Positions 13,367-24,429 of a stretch of 64,000 nt of DNA are shown here, in pieces. Every line of letters begins with the position of its first letter. Within the stretch, counting starts at the first letter, position 1. The position numbers were made by a program, and so were the translations under genes. The notes under the pieces were generated by a model. It saw only the letters and a list, made by a program, of their open reading frames with translations, was not told the DNA's origin and did no database searches. Source of the stretch: Epinephelus fuscoguttatus (lineage: Eukaryota > Chordata > Actinopteri > Perciformes > Serranidae); NCBI RefSeq assembly GCF_011397635.1, contig NC_064770.1, forward strand, positions 29,032,098 through 29,096,097. Direction: 5' to 3'.

Positions 13367-14047
13367 TATAATAATAATAATAATAATAACTTTATTTGTA
13401 TAGCACTTTTCAATATAAATAACAAAGTGCTTTACAGCATAAAATATCAGCACACACTCAATATCAACACAAAATACATACAAATTAAACATTATATCAA
13501 CTTAAACATTACTTCATGAAAGTCTTCCTGTAAAAGTGTGTCTTGATGAGCGATGTAAAATAAGGAACAGACTCTGAAAACCTGATTTCCTCAGGCAAAT
13601 CGTTCCAGAGTCTAGGGGCCCTGATTGCAAAGGCCCTGTCGCCTTTTGTTTTCAGCCTAGACCTTGGAACAGCTACAGTAGCAGGACCTTATCAGCAGAT
13701 CTCAGACTGCGAGCTGGTTTGTGTGAGGATAAAAGGTCTGAAATATAGGCAGGGGCTAGCCCAAGTCTGGCCTTAAAAACAAATAAAAGAATTTTAAAAT
13801 CAATCCTAAAATGAACAGGCAGCCAGTGCAGGGATGCTAAAACAGGGGTGATGTGGTCACATTTTTTAGACCTAGTTAAAAGCCAAGCTGCAGCATTTCG
13901 TACTAACTGTAGATGGCGAAATGATTTCTGGCTGAGACAGGTATATAAGCTATTACGATAGTCGAGGCGTGAAGAAATAAAATAATATCTCAAATGATAA
14001 AACCATGTCTGGACCACTTTTTTTTTTACATGAAGTCCAAAGTTCAA
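13367..14047 (-). mobile_element. LINE fragment: C-terminal reverse transcriptase region and 3' end
   Basis: Read on the minus strand, 14047-13673 encodes a 124-residue piece with ITPVLASLHWLPVHFRIDFK and LGLAPAYISDLL. These motifs are typical of the C-terminal end of fish non-LTR retrotransposon polyproteins. A 3' untranslated region follows, with the common ATAGCACTTTT motif, ending in an (ATT)n tail at 13367-13390. The 5' part, including the catalytic RT core, is missing, so this is a dead 5'-truncated insertion. I cannot name the clade securely. Confidence 0.8.
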
Positions 14048-14615
14048 GTCCTGGTCAAAAATGATGCTGAGGTTTCTGGGGCTGAGGGTTTTACAAGAGG
14101 TGTTAAATCGCCAAGGCTTTCCAAAATGGATATGAGATGTTATTTAATAGTACCATGGGTACAGTTGGCACATTGTAGCTTTGAGTTCTAGTTAACTTCA
14201 ACTGCCAAAACTAGATTTTACAAACTGAGAGACAAGTTGCCTTTAATAGGCACACTAAAATAAATCATTTGGCAGAGATATTTTATTTTCTGACCATGAG
14301 TAATTAATTTTCACCCAAAATTGGTGGTTCTTATGCCAAATCTCAACCCATAAAACATTTTAACTAAACACACTTTTAACCTAAAATAGCCGAGGTTTAC
14401 TATTACCCTATACAGACCTTCTATTTTCCCAGGTGACCTAAATGCAGCATGTGAAACAAAAGTGTCAAAGTTCGACGTTTTCAGCTTCAACATTTCTATG
14501 TAACATACAGCAGAATGTTTAAAACTATGTGTATAATATCACATTAATAGTTAGGTTATCTCAATTTTTGCATCTGTTCTGCACTGTTTCCTCCTCGCTG
14601 ACAACATCAGCGCTG

Positions 14616-14636
14616 ATTGGCTGGTTGTCACGTGAC
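14616..14636 (+). promoter_or_regulatory. natd1 promoter: inverted CCAAT box and GTCACGTGAC palindrome
   Basis: ATTGG at 14616-14620 and a perfect palindromic E-box GTCACGTGAC at 14627-14636 lie about 130-150 bp upstream of the natd1 start codon. This sequence matches the consensus for USF/MITF/TFE-type bHLH-zip factors. Function is inferred from sequence only. Confidence 0.5.
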
Positions 14637-14763
14637 CTCACAGCTGATTTCGTTGGATGGAGTGTTTTGCTTTGGCCGTTCATCATTTTAACTAAGTTAG
14701 CCATTTCTGGTTAGCATCGCTGCAAGATAGCAAAGCAGCCATCGTCAAGTGTACAAAGCTATT

Positions 14764-17091
14764 ATGGCACAGGCAGCACAGGCAAATGTCCTCGACGCAA
14801 ACAACTCTCAGATCCAAGTGGAGCACGACAAAAAGCGTCGGCAGTTTGTGATAAGACTAAATGGTAAGTTCAACATGGAAACATTAGCATGCTAGCTGGC
14901 TAACGTTAGCTCAGCGGTTGGTGTCGCTTTTCTCACTGCCAACATCGTCGCCGTGTCCTTACTGATAACTCCAGCTGCCATTTCAGACACAGAGGTGTTT
15001 GTCGTTTCACTCAGAACAGATGTCACGTCTTTATTCGGATATTATTTCGTGTTGAACAGACGACACTGCCTCCTGGTCAAAGCTGCTGACTTCCTTGACT
15101 TGTAACTTCAGCAGCTTGTTTTTCGGAAACATTTTCAACATTCCATTCCTGAAAGCAAATACGCAACCTTTAATAGCATCCATCACAAAAGACAATTTAA
15201 TAGGCGTCAGTAAATATCAATCATTAGCGAAGTTCCCGTATAACAACATAGTTCCTCTCCTTATTTGTTATCAGTTATGCTTAAAACACCCAACATCTTA
15301 ATTTCCTTGATTAATCAAGATCTGTATTATATTAGTTACACCCATATGGGTTTAGGCAGTCATTTTTGAAACGTTTAAATAAAAGCCAGTGTTGACAAAA
15401 TGATATATATATCGTTTGGTAAGTTTAAAACTCAATGTAAGTTGTTGTCATGTATGAATTCAGATATGTGAGATGTGTTTACAGCATAAAGGTAGAAGCC
15501 ATTTTTCCCTGAATGAAGATCTTTATCATGTCCGTTTCTCTCCACCCAGCTATTATCCCTATCCACAAACATTGTCTGCAGCCACATCACATGGTATCAA
15601 ACCAGTGACTCTTGTTTTAAGTAAACTGAATGCTCATTCACTTATCGAGCAGCCATGTTGCAGTGTTATATGTTTATTGCAAGCTACTACAACTTGATCG
15701 GTAACTTCACTTGCAGTCTGGTACTCAGATTTAAATGTCATAGCTCCATAGTTAAACCAGCATGAGACTGTGTTGCAGGCATGAGGTAGAAGTCTTTGTT
15801 TGTTGTGATAGCAGTGAGCAGCAGTATTAATTACTCTTCTCTGTAAGTTTTGTCCTCAAACACAGACAGTTGCCCTCTTAGGTATTATTATCATGTATTG
15901 TCAGTATCTCCTACAAAGGTGGGGTCAGGTTACTTTTGGAAAGCTGTAGGAAACTAGGTTGGGTGGAGACAAACTTAAAGGTATACTGAGCAGGATTTTC
16001 CTAAAAAACAATGTATAGACTCATACAAAAATAATCCCTCTCAATCATCACTTACAATCCACTAGTGTGTGGCAGTGTATTTATCTGCAGAGACTCAGCC
16101 CTCTGCCTGAATTTTCCTAGTTTCTTCTTATTGTGTTATGTTCTGGACATTCCTGGCCACAGTGTGCAGATGAGGCTGGGACTCTATAATAAGGTAGCAC
16201 CCAGGGGGCATATCAGAAGCAGCACGCATGCAAGAGGAAGCTGCAAAAATCACAGACACAGCAGCAAAAAAGAAACTAAAAACACAAATATAACGAGGTC
16301 AATCTGGAGTTGGTTTTCACTTTCGCTGGTGATACTGTTTACAAAAAGTAGCCTATAATTAAAGAAAAGAAATAAGAATAGAATACCTTTAACACAACAG
16401 AGACCTATGACTTCTGCCTACCCTCAGGATCTCATGATCGAGCAGTTCTTCTGTATGAATATGTTGGGAAGAAGACAGTGGACTTGCAACACACTGAAGT
16501 TCCAGATGCTTACAGAGGAAGAGGAATAGCCAAGCACCTTGCCAAGGTAAAACTCATAAGCACTGGTTATTTACATCTATCATGATCTCAAGAGAAGAGA
16601 GTGTTTCTCTCTGTTCATTTCTTAAAGGCTCAATCTGTAATCTTTTGACCATATAAATTATGACATATAAAAAACAAACCAAAAAAATGTATAGACCGTT
16701 TATTGTGAACTGCATTGTCTGCACATGAATCCAAATTACACTAACGATTAGCTGAAGACTCATCTTACTGTATTAAGAGAGGAGTAAGAGAATTAGTACC
16801 TTATTTTAACGACTTCACTGGTGATTTTACCACTCATAAAAAACTGAAGAACACCACATGAAGTTGATTTTCTCAAATATTAAAGTCAATGACCAAAATG
16901 TCAATATTAAAAGCTGTCTGATAAGATGCCTGTCAGCACTGTTTTGATGCAATTTTATGCTTCTGTGATGGCAGGCAGCCATGGATTTTGTGGTGGAAGA
17001 GGATCTGAAAGCCCACTTGACCTGCTGGTACATTCAGAAATACGTCAAAGAGAATCCTCAGCCTCAATACTTTGAACATATTTATCAATGA
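14764..17091 (+). CDS. natd1: NATD1, N-acetyltransferase-domain protein 1
   Basis: Three exons (14764-14863, 16428-16546, 16975-17091) join in phase to 111 residues, against about 113 in human NATD1. The product is a minimal GNAT-like fold (YjdJ/GTLF family). Visible landmarks are the first strand [16 protein letters not shown], the hydrophobic strand [20 protein letters not shown], and the acetyl-CoA-type loop RGRGIA at residues 63-68 followed by an Ala/Leu helix. It ends in [17 protein letters not shown], which is highly conserved in vertebrates. Its acetyl acceptor is not established. The start ATG is the first in the exon and gives the normal family length. The long 3' UTR carries a GT microsatellite and probably ends near AATAAATAAA at 18820-18830. 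The first intron contains MITE-like sequence at about 15.97-16.39 kb. Confidence 0.96.
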
Positions 17092-18618
17092 CCCCACATG
17101 GCTGTAACAGAGAAGGCGAGGAGACAGAGACTCCCAAGGAGTTAAGTACTGTGTGGCATCATGCATTGGAGTTACAGGCTGACATACAACAAAGGACCTT
17201 CCAGGCATTGTTAAACGTGACTCTGAGTGACTCCAGAGACAACTGATCTTGCGGCAAAGACGTCCGTGAGCTGAACGTTGGGTCTATGGGTCAGTAACAC
17301 GGGGATACACACTCACCACAAACAGGAAGTGAATCAGCTGGCCAGTACTTGTTAAAACATGAGCAAATAAACTAACCAAAGCTGAAGCGTGTTACCTCAG
17401 AAAGAAAAATTCAGGATACAGACCCATCACTGACTGGAAGCAAGGTTTTAGGCCTGTATTGAGAACAGATGTGAGTCAAATCTTACGTTGCAAATTTCCT
17501 GTCCTCCTTTAGACTCACTGGTTGTGAGCAGCGCTGCAAGATGACCGACCCAGGTGTCTTCCTCCATGATAGTTTGGAAGGAAGCGATGACAGCTTCACT
17601 GATAATCAAACAGCAATGATTTTATATTTCAGCCCCCTTTTGATATTGTTTTGCTGTATTTTTTTTTAATTTGCTTTCCCTTCCTCTCAGAAATAGTGTT
17701 TCTGAGGGCTGAATTACTTTTTTGGTAGACTGAATGCTAAACGCATCTTTGTCAAGCTACTCAAAAGAGGTATTTTTTAGGTGATTGTGAGGAGGTATAG
17801 GCATGAATTTGGTGGGTAATGGGTAATTTTTGAAAAATATAATCTGCATTTTGGACACGTTTATTTTTCCAAACTCAGTTTGGTTCCAGCGTAACTCTAG
17901 CCACTTCTGTTCGTACCAGTAACAGAAATGTACTGTTGATTATTGGGGTCACGAATTGATTAGTCAAAGGTGCAGGGATTTGTAAACCAAAGAAGACAAA
18001 CTGAGTAACTCTGGAGACAAAACTCATTATTTTCGTCATTATAACTGTCAAATATTACAGACACCTGTGATAAATTGGGTCTGAAGCTTGTCAGACATCT
18101 AAGTGTGGATATGGATAAATATCTCTGCTCAAACCAGCATTTCAAAATCAGCACTGTTACATTCAGGGCATTTACATTCTATGGTGTCCACTGTCCTTTG
18201 TTCTATCTGTCAGGAAAATGACACTGGATGGCCGAAGGTTACACTTCTTTTCTCTTGTCATTTGATCTGTTTTGTTGTTGTTTTTTCTTCTTGTATTCAC
18301 AAGGCTGCTTTCACCAGCTCATGTCGAAAAGGTAAAGGTCATCACGAAAGAAAAATTTTACTGGGGAAAAAAAAAAAAGGTTTACTGTAGTTTCCCTTTT
18401 TGGCTCTTTGGAAGCTTTTGCTGTCGACAATCTTCAGTGTTGAGGAGAAAAATACCTCAGGTTACTCAACACGCTCTGGCAGGACACATCAACATGCAAG
18501 ACAGACTCCTTTTATCTGTTTTAATCACTTAGAGGTAATTGCAGGACGCCACTTTCCCTTTGTGAATCTTTACTTTAGGTGACACACTCACCTATTGATA
18601 GGCCAAGGTTTTGTTTGA

Positions 18619-18620
<2 letters not shown>

Positions 18621-18673
<53 letters not shown>
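18621..18673 (+). repeat. (TG)n microsatellite in natd1 3' UTR
   Basis: About 26 uninterrupted TG dinucleotides within the inferred natd1 3' untranslated region, followed by imperfect TATG units. It should be highly length-polymorphic. Confidence 0.95.
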
Positions 18674-18681
<8 letters not shown>

Positions 18682-18817
18682 GTGTTTCCATTTGTGTGTT
18701 TTCTTGAGAGAAAACAAATGTCTGATTTAACACTTTTGAGCAGGTGGCTCTACCAAAATGTACCAATTCTTGTTATATTGTTTTGTGCTGTGTTTTTTTC
18801 CCATTTTCTTGTTGTCT

Positions 18818-18832
18818 ATAAATAAATAAAAC
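18818..18832 (+). terminator. natd1 polyadenylation signals
   Basis: Overlapping AATAAA hexamers (AATAAATAAA) lie about 1.7 kb after the natd1 stop codon. They are the first strong cluster after the coding region, so I infer the transcript ends shortly after them. Confidence 0.55.
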
Positions 18833-18849
18833 AATACTAATCACATTAT

Positions 18850-21100
18850 CAGTGTCAAAGTATGTATTTATACCAAAACAGGGAAAGGTGTGCATACGCC
18901 TAACTCTAAAGAAAAGATGAGATACTAGTGCGTGGTATATTTTAGTCAGGGCGCAACTGAGCTGTTTACTATGGTGCAAGTTTCTTGTAGTGTGGCTATA
19001 AAGCAATCATGTTTTTCCAGTAGTCATACAATGAACAGATTTTAATCTCATGGTAGTACAGTAATCTTTTAAATCACAGGTGAGCACAGATTGGATAAAG
19101 TGTGGATTATTATTCTCGTAAGTGCCTAAAAGGGGACTGTGCCGCTCGTTTCAACATTTGGAAAATATCTTGATGTCCACCTCAGAGCGCTATTATTTAG
19201 TCGTGTAGTGGTAGTTGATGAGGTGGGTGTACTGATAGGTAGATGGGTAGATTACCAAGGAGAAAGTTGTTACACTCACTTATTTGTTCCGGTGTCTTTT
19301 GGGCTGATACTGGGTATACTGTAAACAGGACAGAAAAAGAGGTGGGTATATTCTGTACCTGTGTATACCCTCCATTACAACCCTCCATTACACCACTGTT
19401 TTTATCCTGTCAGATTAGTGCATTGCATAAGTAGTGCATGGACAATCAGAGATACTTAAGTACATACAGCTTTAAACTATGTATATATGTAATGGTAACT
19501 TTAAAGATATCATAATAAACACATAAAACATTTTTTTCTGATTGTTTAGGCACTGTTTGAAACTGTAAGCTAATTTTGCAAAACTCTACACATTTAATAC
19601 AAAAACCAAACCACAAAAACATGACACATCTCATTCACTAGCAAACAATTCTAATAACATCCTGCAACAGACGCTACTAATTTTAAGAAAAACGGAAGAA
19701 TGTTGGCGCCATCTAGTGACACTTTTAAGAATTACCTGAGCTCTGTGTCACATGGTGTGCTGTTAACAATGCAAGGGTGAGCACCCTAAAATGGGTGAGA
19801 TGGAAAGAAATCTGCCTGTTTGTCTCCCATTTGAAAGTATGGCAGCTCAGCCCAAACCCTGCTGAGTCTTTAGGACTCTCATTAACTACAGAATATCTCC
19901 TCATTCCTTAAGAAGACCAAGAAGAAGTGATCTAAGTGAAATGAGGTATCGCTGATAAACTATAAACTCAAAACACAAACATGTAGGCTATAAACCCATA
20001 TTGATACCCAAAGTTCTCTTAAATCAAGAGTCTTGAATGGCCAAGTGTTGGTGTCAGTGAAAGTGATTTAGGTCTACAACCAGGGCCATGGCTACTACTG
20101 AGGACACTGAGGTCATGTCCTCTGTCATGTCTCTGGGAATCTGGGGCAGGTTAAGTTCTTTAATCAAAAACTTTTCATTGATAGTTATTTTATAGGCTTA
20201 GTCAAGTGTGTAATAAAGGACTAGAGCTGTGTATTGATATCAGTGTCTGTTAGATATCTAACGTTGAGGAACATAAACATGTCTCACTCCAGTTCTTTTT
20301 AGTTGATAAAATATATCAGCATGCTCAGAGCACCAGTAGTATCAATAAAAAGCTTTGCCTGAACAACTATACTCTACAATTCAAATCAAGACTATCTGAT
20401 CCAATAAATAAATCAACATAAGATTCATATAAACATGTCTTCAAAAAGCAGACATCAGGTGAAAGGTTTCTTGATCGCATATTGAAAATTAGAGGTTCTA
20501 GGGGGGACATGACAGGTCGAGCAACCATGGTTAAACATCATTCAAATATCACAGCTTTATAACGCCGGTTTGATTTGCATTGATTCGCCATGCACCCATC
20601 ATTTAGCCTCCTCGATTATGAAGCTCTTATACTTTTTGTCACAGGCGCAGCATTTGGTTTCAGCTGATCGCACATTCCTGAACGTAGCCATTATAGTTGT
20701 TACATCCAAAGCGCCTCAGGTTACAGCACGCGGACAGGGAGCCCGTGCTCGCGCACGGGGACACAGAGACAGAGCACGCAGAGCGCAATATGGGTGAGTA
20801 CAAAACACAGATTCAACCACAAATCTTGTAACAGAGCCAGATGGTTGGGACACTGTATCACTATGTCACATACTGTATATGTTGTAACCGATGCATGCAA
20901 TCTACATGTGCAATTGACGATTTAGATATCTAAATGGTTACTGTATTTATTTGATGCACAGTTTTAAAATTGTTACTTGACTAATCGTTATATATTAAAT
21001 ACCTTCGTCAGCTGTGTTAGATTTATTTAGAATGTGGTTTGACCTCTCAAACTTCTATGCGCTATTATAAAATACGTAAAGGCAGGTACTCATGCTGTAT
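18850..21100. other. natd1-tmem11 intergenic region
   Basis: No gene is recognisable. A GC-rich patch at 20.70-20.80 kb ends in GGGTGAGTAC, which could be a splice donor of an untranslated or non-coding exon, but I see no partner exon. The rest is AT-rich, featureless sequence. Confidence 0.5.
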
Positions 21101-21101
21101 A

Positions 21102-21184
21102 GCATTATGGGAATAGTAGTCCGCGTCGAGTCGAAGTGATGCGTCGTCTGCGTAGACACACTACATTACCCAGAAGGCTCTGCG
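21102..21184 (+). promoter_or_regulatory. tmem11 promoter with two ZNF143-like sites
   Basis: Two copies of the ACTAYNNTTCCCA-type motif (ZNF143/THAP11, also called SBS) lie just upstream of the coding start. One is on the minus strand at about 21102-21125 (core ACTATTCCCATAATGC) and one on the plus strand at 21160-21184 (core ACTACATTACCCAGAAGGC). Such sites are common in promoters of mitochondrial and housekeeping genes. The call rests on motif similarity. Confidence 0.55.
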
Positions 21185-21223
21185 CTCTCATACGTCAACT
21201 GCAATCACGGTTGTATCTCCAAC

Positions 21224-23968
21224 ATGGCGTCGCTGGGAAGGAGGCGCGGTGTCCCAGTAAGCAGGGAGAGGTCAGTTACTCCACATCTAAGCAATTTAAC
21301 GAAAATATTTTAATATGATACATCCTTTTGTCGATGTCGCCATTCACCAGATCCCGAACACGCATATCGTTCGGGACTTAAAGTGAAATGCCAACACGAC
21401 AGGTCGGAATTTTATCCCAGGGTTAGCTAACATTAGCAGGCTAACGTGTACAGTTTGCTAACGTTAGCAAGGAAACAAACTAGCAGCTCATGTGATGTTT
21501 TGGTTATTTCTCAGCAGCCGATTAACCGTGGGAAAAGTTACGTTTAACCGTCCGCAGGGTCGGATGCTGGTGTGATTCGCCACTGTATACATGCTACATA
21601 ATTGAGGTTGAGCTAACAGTGTTGTTCGCTATGTTTGTCGACCTGTTTTGAAAGTACAACGGTCCTCAACTTAGCCGGTCAGTCCTCCAACTTTTTACCA
21701 TGCGAGCGGGTTATCTAACCGACGCTCTGTACATTATGTCCCTTGCACTGTGGTCCTTAAATTATTTCCACAGTTATCGAGTACTCCTTTAGCCAATGTC
21801 CCGCTGTCTTTGAAGCCGAATAAGCTGATTGTCTATCTAGGTTGTCGTTAGGCTCTGTTTGCCATGCTGTCAAAATTTACTGGAAGGCCTCGGAGTTTTG
21901 ACATTGATTCAAATATACGTGTTGGTCGTATGTCAAGTTAATCTACCAATAACTGGAAAATTATACATTTACAGAAAATATTAGTCGATTAATCATCCAG
22001 ATGGAAAGTAGTTATTGGTCGTAATTTATTTGTCAAGATTGAAATAAATAAATAAAAGTTGTTAGTTACAGATTCCCAAATATATAATTTTATGTGTCAT
22101 TTCATATTTCACGCGTTGGTGGTTTTGGGCTGTTAGTCAAACAAAGTATTGTGTTGAAAGCACTTAAGATCTGAAAATGTGTGATCACCATTTGGTTTCT
22201 TTCACATTTTATGAATTTATGTAAAACAATATGGAACAAAGTTACCAATGCAACCTGAGGGCATTTGAAGTAATGGATATCCACATGTTATTTACATGTA
22301 GTACACAGGAATATGAATTAAAGTGAGCCTCATAATGTTGTAAAAATGTGCTTACACTCTCTAACATAATTTTATTAACTAAACTTTTTTATCTAGAATG
22401 TACCATGTTAACAAAATGCTTTCAGGTTTTTGGTCATGGAAATTGTTTGTAACTGATTGTAGGCTATGTTACTTTTACTTTGTAACTGAAAACAAATATA
22501 AAATTCATGTATGAATGTTTCAGATGACATGTTAGTAATGGGAGTAACGTATATTTTTATAAACCCTCTCATGGTAAAATCACTCCCAGATGGCAGTGCC
22601 CCCTCCCCCTTCAGGACAATGTGCCATGCCACCCCACAAAAACTGCTCAGGAATGGCCCAAGGAATGTGACAAAGAGCTCAAGGTGTGAACCTAGTTTCC
22701 AGTTTCCCCATATCCCAGTCTGATCAAGTATCCGTGGGACATGAGGGTACATCAACTTGCAACCCACCGGACTCAAAAGGAGCCGCTGCAAATTTCCTGG
22801 TGCCAGACACCACAAGACACCCCCTAGAGGTCCTGTGTCCACACCTTGACAGGTCAGAAACCCCACCGTGGATCAGACTTGGCTCTTACCTGCCAAGGAA
22901 TGGACACAAGACCTTTTGTGTACCAGCACGTCCCACAGATGCTTGATTGGATTGGAATCTGGGGAATTTGGAGGCCAGGTTGACGCCCTGGGCTCTTTTT
23001 TAGTGTATCATGGCACATTGTCCCGCTGTCCCACATTTTCCCCCGGGCACTGCCATTTAGGAGTGCCATTACCATGAGGGGGGGTTACTTGATCTACAAA
23101 GGTGTTTGTGTGGGTGGTGCTTGTTAAGTGGAATCTATGTGAATGCCAGCAGAACATTGCATTGTAACGAGATGATCAATGTCATTCACTTCACCTGTCA
23201 TTGGTTTAAATGCTTTGGCTGATCTACACATAGATGTTGTGATTTGGTAAGCCTTGTGGAATTTCAGTTTAGAAACAATTTGTGTAAAATAACTAGCTGG
23301 GAATGAACTATTCCAGACAAAAAATATTCTTGAAAATGGGCAGTTCGATGTAAAAATGTAGGCAAACCAGTCTTAAAAGTACTAAGTCTAGTTAATCCAT
23401 TCTCTATCCTTTCTCTCACTGCTCCTTGCTGGTTTTTCTGTTTCCAAACAGGGGAGTGATGGCGGCGACAGACTGCTACATTGTGCACGAGATCTACAAT
23501 GGGGAGAATGCGCAGGACCAGTTTGAGTATGAGCTGGAGCAGGCACTGGAGGCCCAGTATAAATACATTGTCATTGAGCCCACACGCATCGGAGATGAAA
23601 CGGCCCGTTGGATTACAGTGGGCAACTGCCTGCACAAGACGGCCGTGTTGTCAGGCGCTGCTTGCCTCCTGACGCCACTTTCACTACCCGTTGAATACTC
23701 GCGCTATGTGGCATTGCCCGCTGGTGCCCTCAGTGTGGCCTGTGCTGCCCTCTACGGGATTTCATGGCAATTTGACCCCTGCTGCAAGTACCAGGTGGAA
23801 TATGACAGCCAAAAACTCTCGCGGCTGCCCCTGCATACACTCACCTCCTCGACGCCCGTGGTATTGGTACGCAGGGATGACATCCACAGAAAGAGACTCC
23901 ATAATACGATAGCACTGGCTGCCCTGGTGTATTGCGCCAAGAAGATCTATGAACTTTATGCGGTATGA
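21224..23968 (+). CDS. tmem11: TMEM11, mitochondrial membrane protein
   Basis: Exon 1 (21224-21270) encodes the Arg-rich MASLGRRRGVPVSRER start, and exon 2 (23452-23968) the remainder. The junction AG|G keeps phase, and the product is 187 residues against 192 in human. From ATDCYIVHEIYNGENAQDQF onward it is nearly identical to vertebrate TMEM11. Two hydrophobic segments at about residues 79-96 and 101-120 form a hairpin, and the C-terminus HNTIALAALVYCAKKIYELY is hydrophobic. TMEM11 (Drosophila PMI) shapes mitochondrial cristae and has been linked to the MICOS complex and to BNIP3-dependent mitophagy. An in-frame ATG in exon 2 (23459) would also give a product, but exon 1 matches the known N-terminal style and has a good donor. 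A Tc1-like relic sits in the intron. Confidence 0.97.
22587..23230. mobile_element. head-to-head pair of Tc1/mariner-like transposon fragments
   Basis: About 22587-22860 resembles the C-terminal transposase region of a common fish Tc1-like element read on the plus strand. From about 22862 to 23215 the same element is read on the minus strand, starting inside the same coding segment and running to the element terminus (GATGATCAATGTCATTCACT near 23170-23190). Both halves are riddled with stops and deletions, so no transposase can be made. It lies inside the tmem11 intron. Confidence 0.65.
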
Positions 23969-24420
23969 GTGCACTCTGAAGAGGGTTTAAGAACCAACAG
24001 AAAAAAGGAAAAACAAACAAAAAAACAGAACCTATCCACCCCCAAATGTAAGAAAAGTGGAAGTCATGATCAGGCCCAGCAGTTAGCTCCACACATGTGA
24101 TGGGTGCTTCCATTTTGAACTTTGATCAGAGGGATATAGTTAAAACTAGAAGGAATTGTTTTATCCCTTGCATTTCCTTTACTTCTATGTGACAACAACA
24201 GCACACTTATCTCCGTAGTACCCTTGCGCCTCCTCCCCTGCGCCCTCCACCTGCATCCTTGACACACAACAAGCAAGTGCACAAGGGTACGACAGCAGTT
24301 CCTCTGGACTGAATTGCATTGCGGTCGAAACGGACCGACATGTTTTGAGTACCGAGCTGTTTCCCCCTTCCCTCGTAGTTTTACTGTACCCCTTTCTTGC
24401 TGATCAGTACATCACCCTTC

Positions 24421-24426
24421 ATTAAA
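24421..24426 (+). terminator. tmem11 polyadenylation signal
   Basis: ATTAAA about 450 bp after the tmem11 stop codon is the nearest plausible poly(A) signal. Confidence 0.4.
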
Positions 24427-24429
24427 CAT

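Larger units (their letters stand above)
10864..14580. other. divergent spacer between the PH-domain gene and natd1
   Basis: I found no coding exon with a supported splice structure here. The spacer holds a hAT-type MITE, a foldback element, a 43-bp minisatellite and a LINE fragment, listed separately. Any non-coding first exon or promoter of the minus-strand PH-domain gene should lie here, but I cannot place it. Confidence 0.6.

Noticed and set aside
15975-16391. Possible MITE in the first natd1 intron (TTAAAGGTATACTGAGCAGG at the left, AATACCTTTAA at the right)
   Set aside because: The terminal match is short and the right end does not extend far enough to bound an element with confidence.
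18622-18825. Repeating Cys-Val frame at the GT repeat
   Set aside because: Artefact of the (TG)n microsatellite in the natd1 3' UTR.
20570-20797. 75-codon frame in a GC-rich patch ending at a GTGAGT donor, 0.4 kb upstream of tmem11
   Set aside because: No homology recognised, composition is Arg/Ala simple-sequence like, and the tmem11 first exon with its own promoter motifs lies downstream. Kept only as a note in the intergenic entry.
22511-22946. Overlapping plus and minus frames around 22.4-23.1 kb
   Set aside because: They lie in decayed Tc1-like fragments; the frames are broken pieces or antisense of transposase, not genes.
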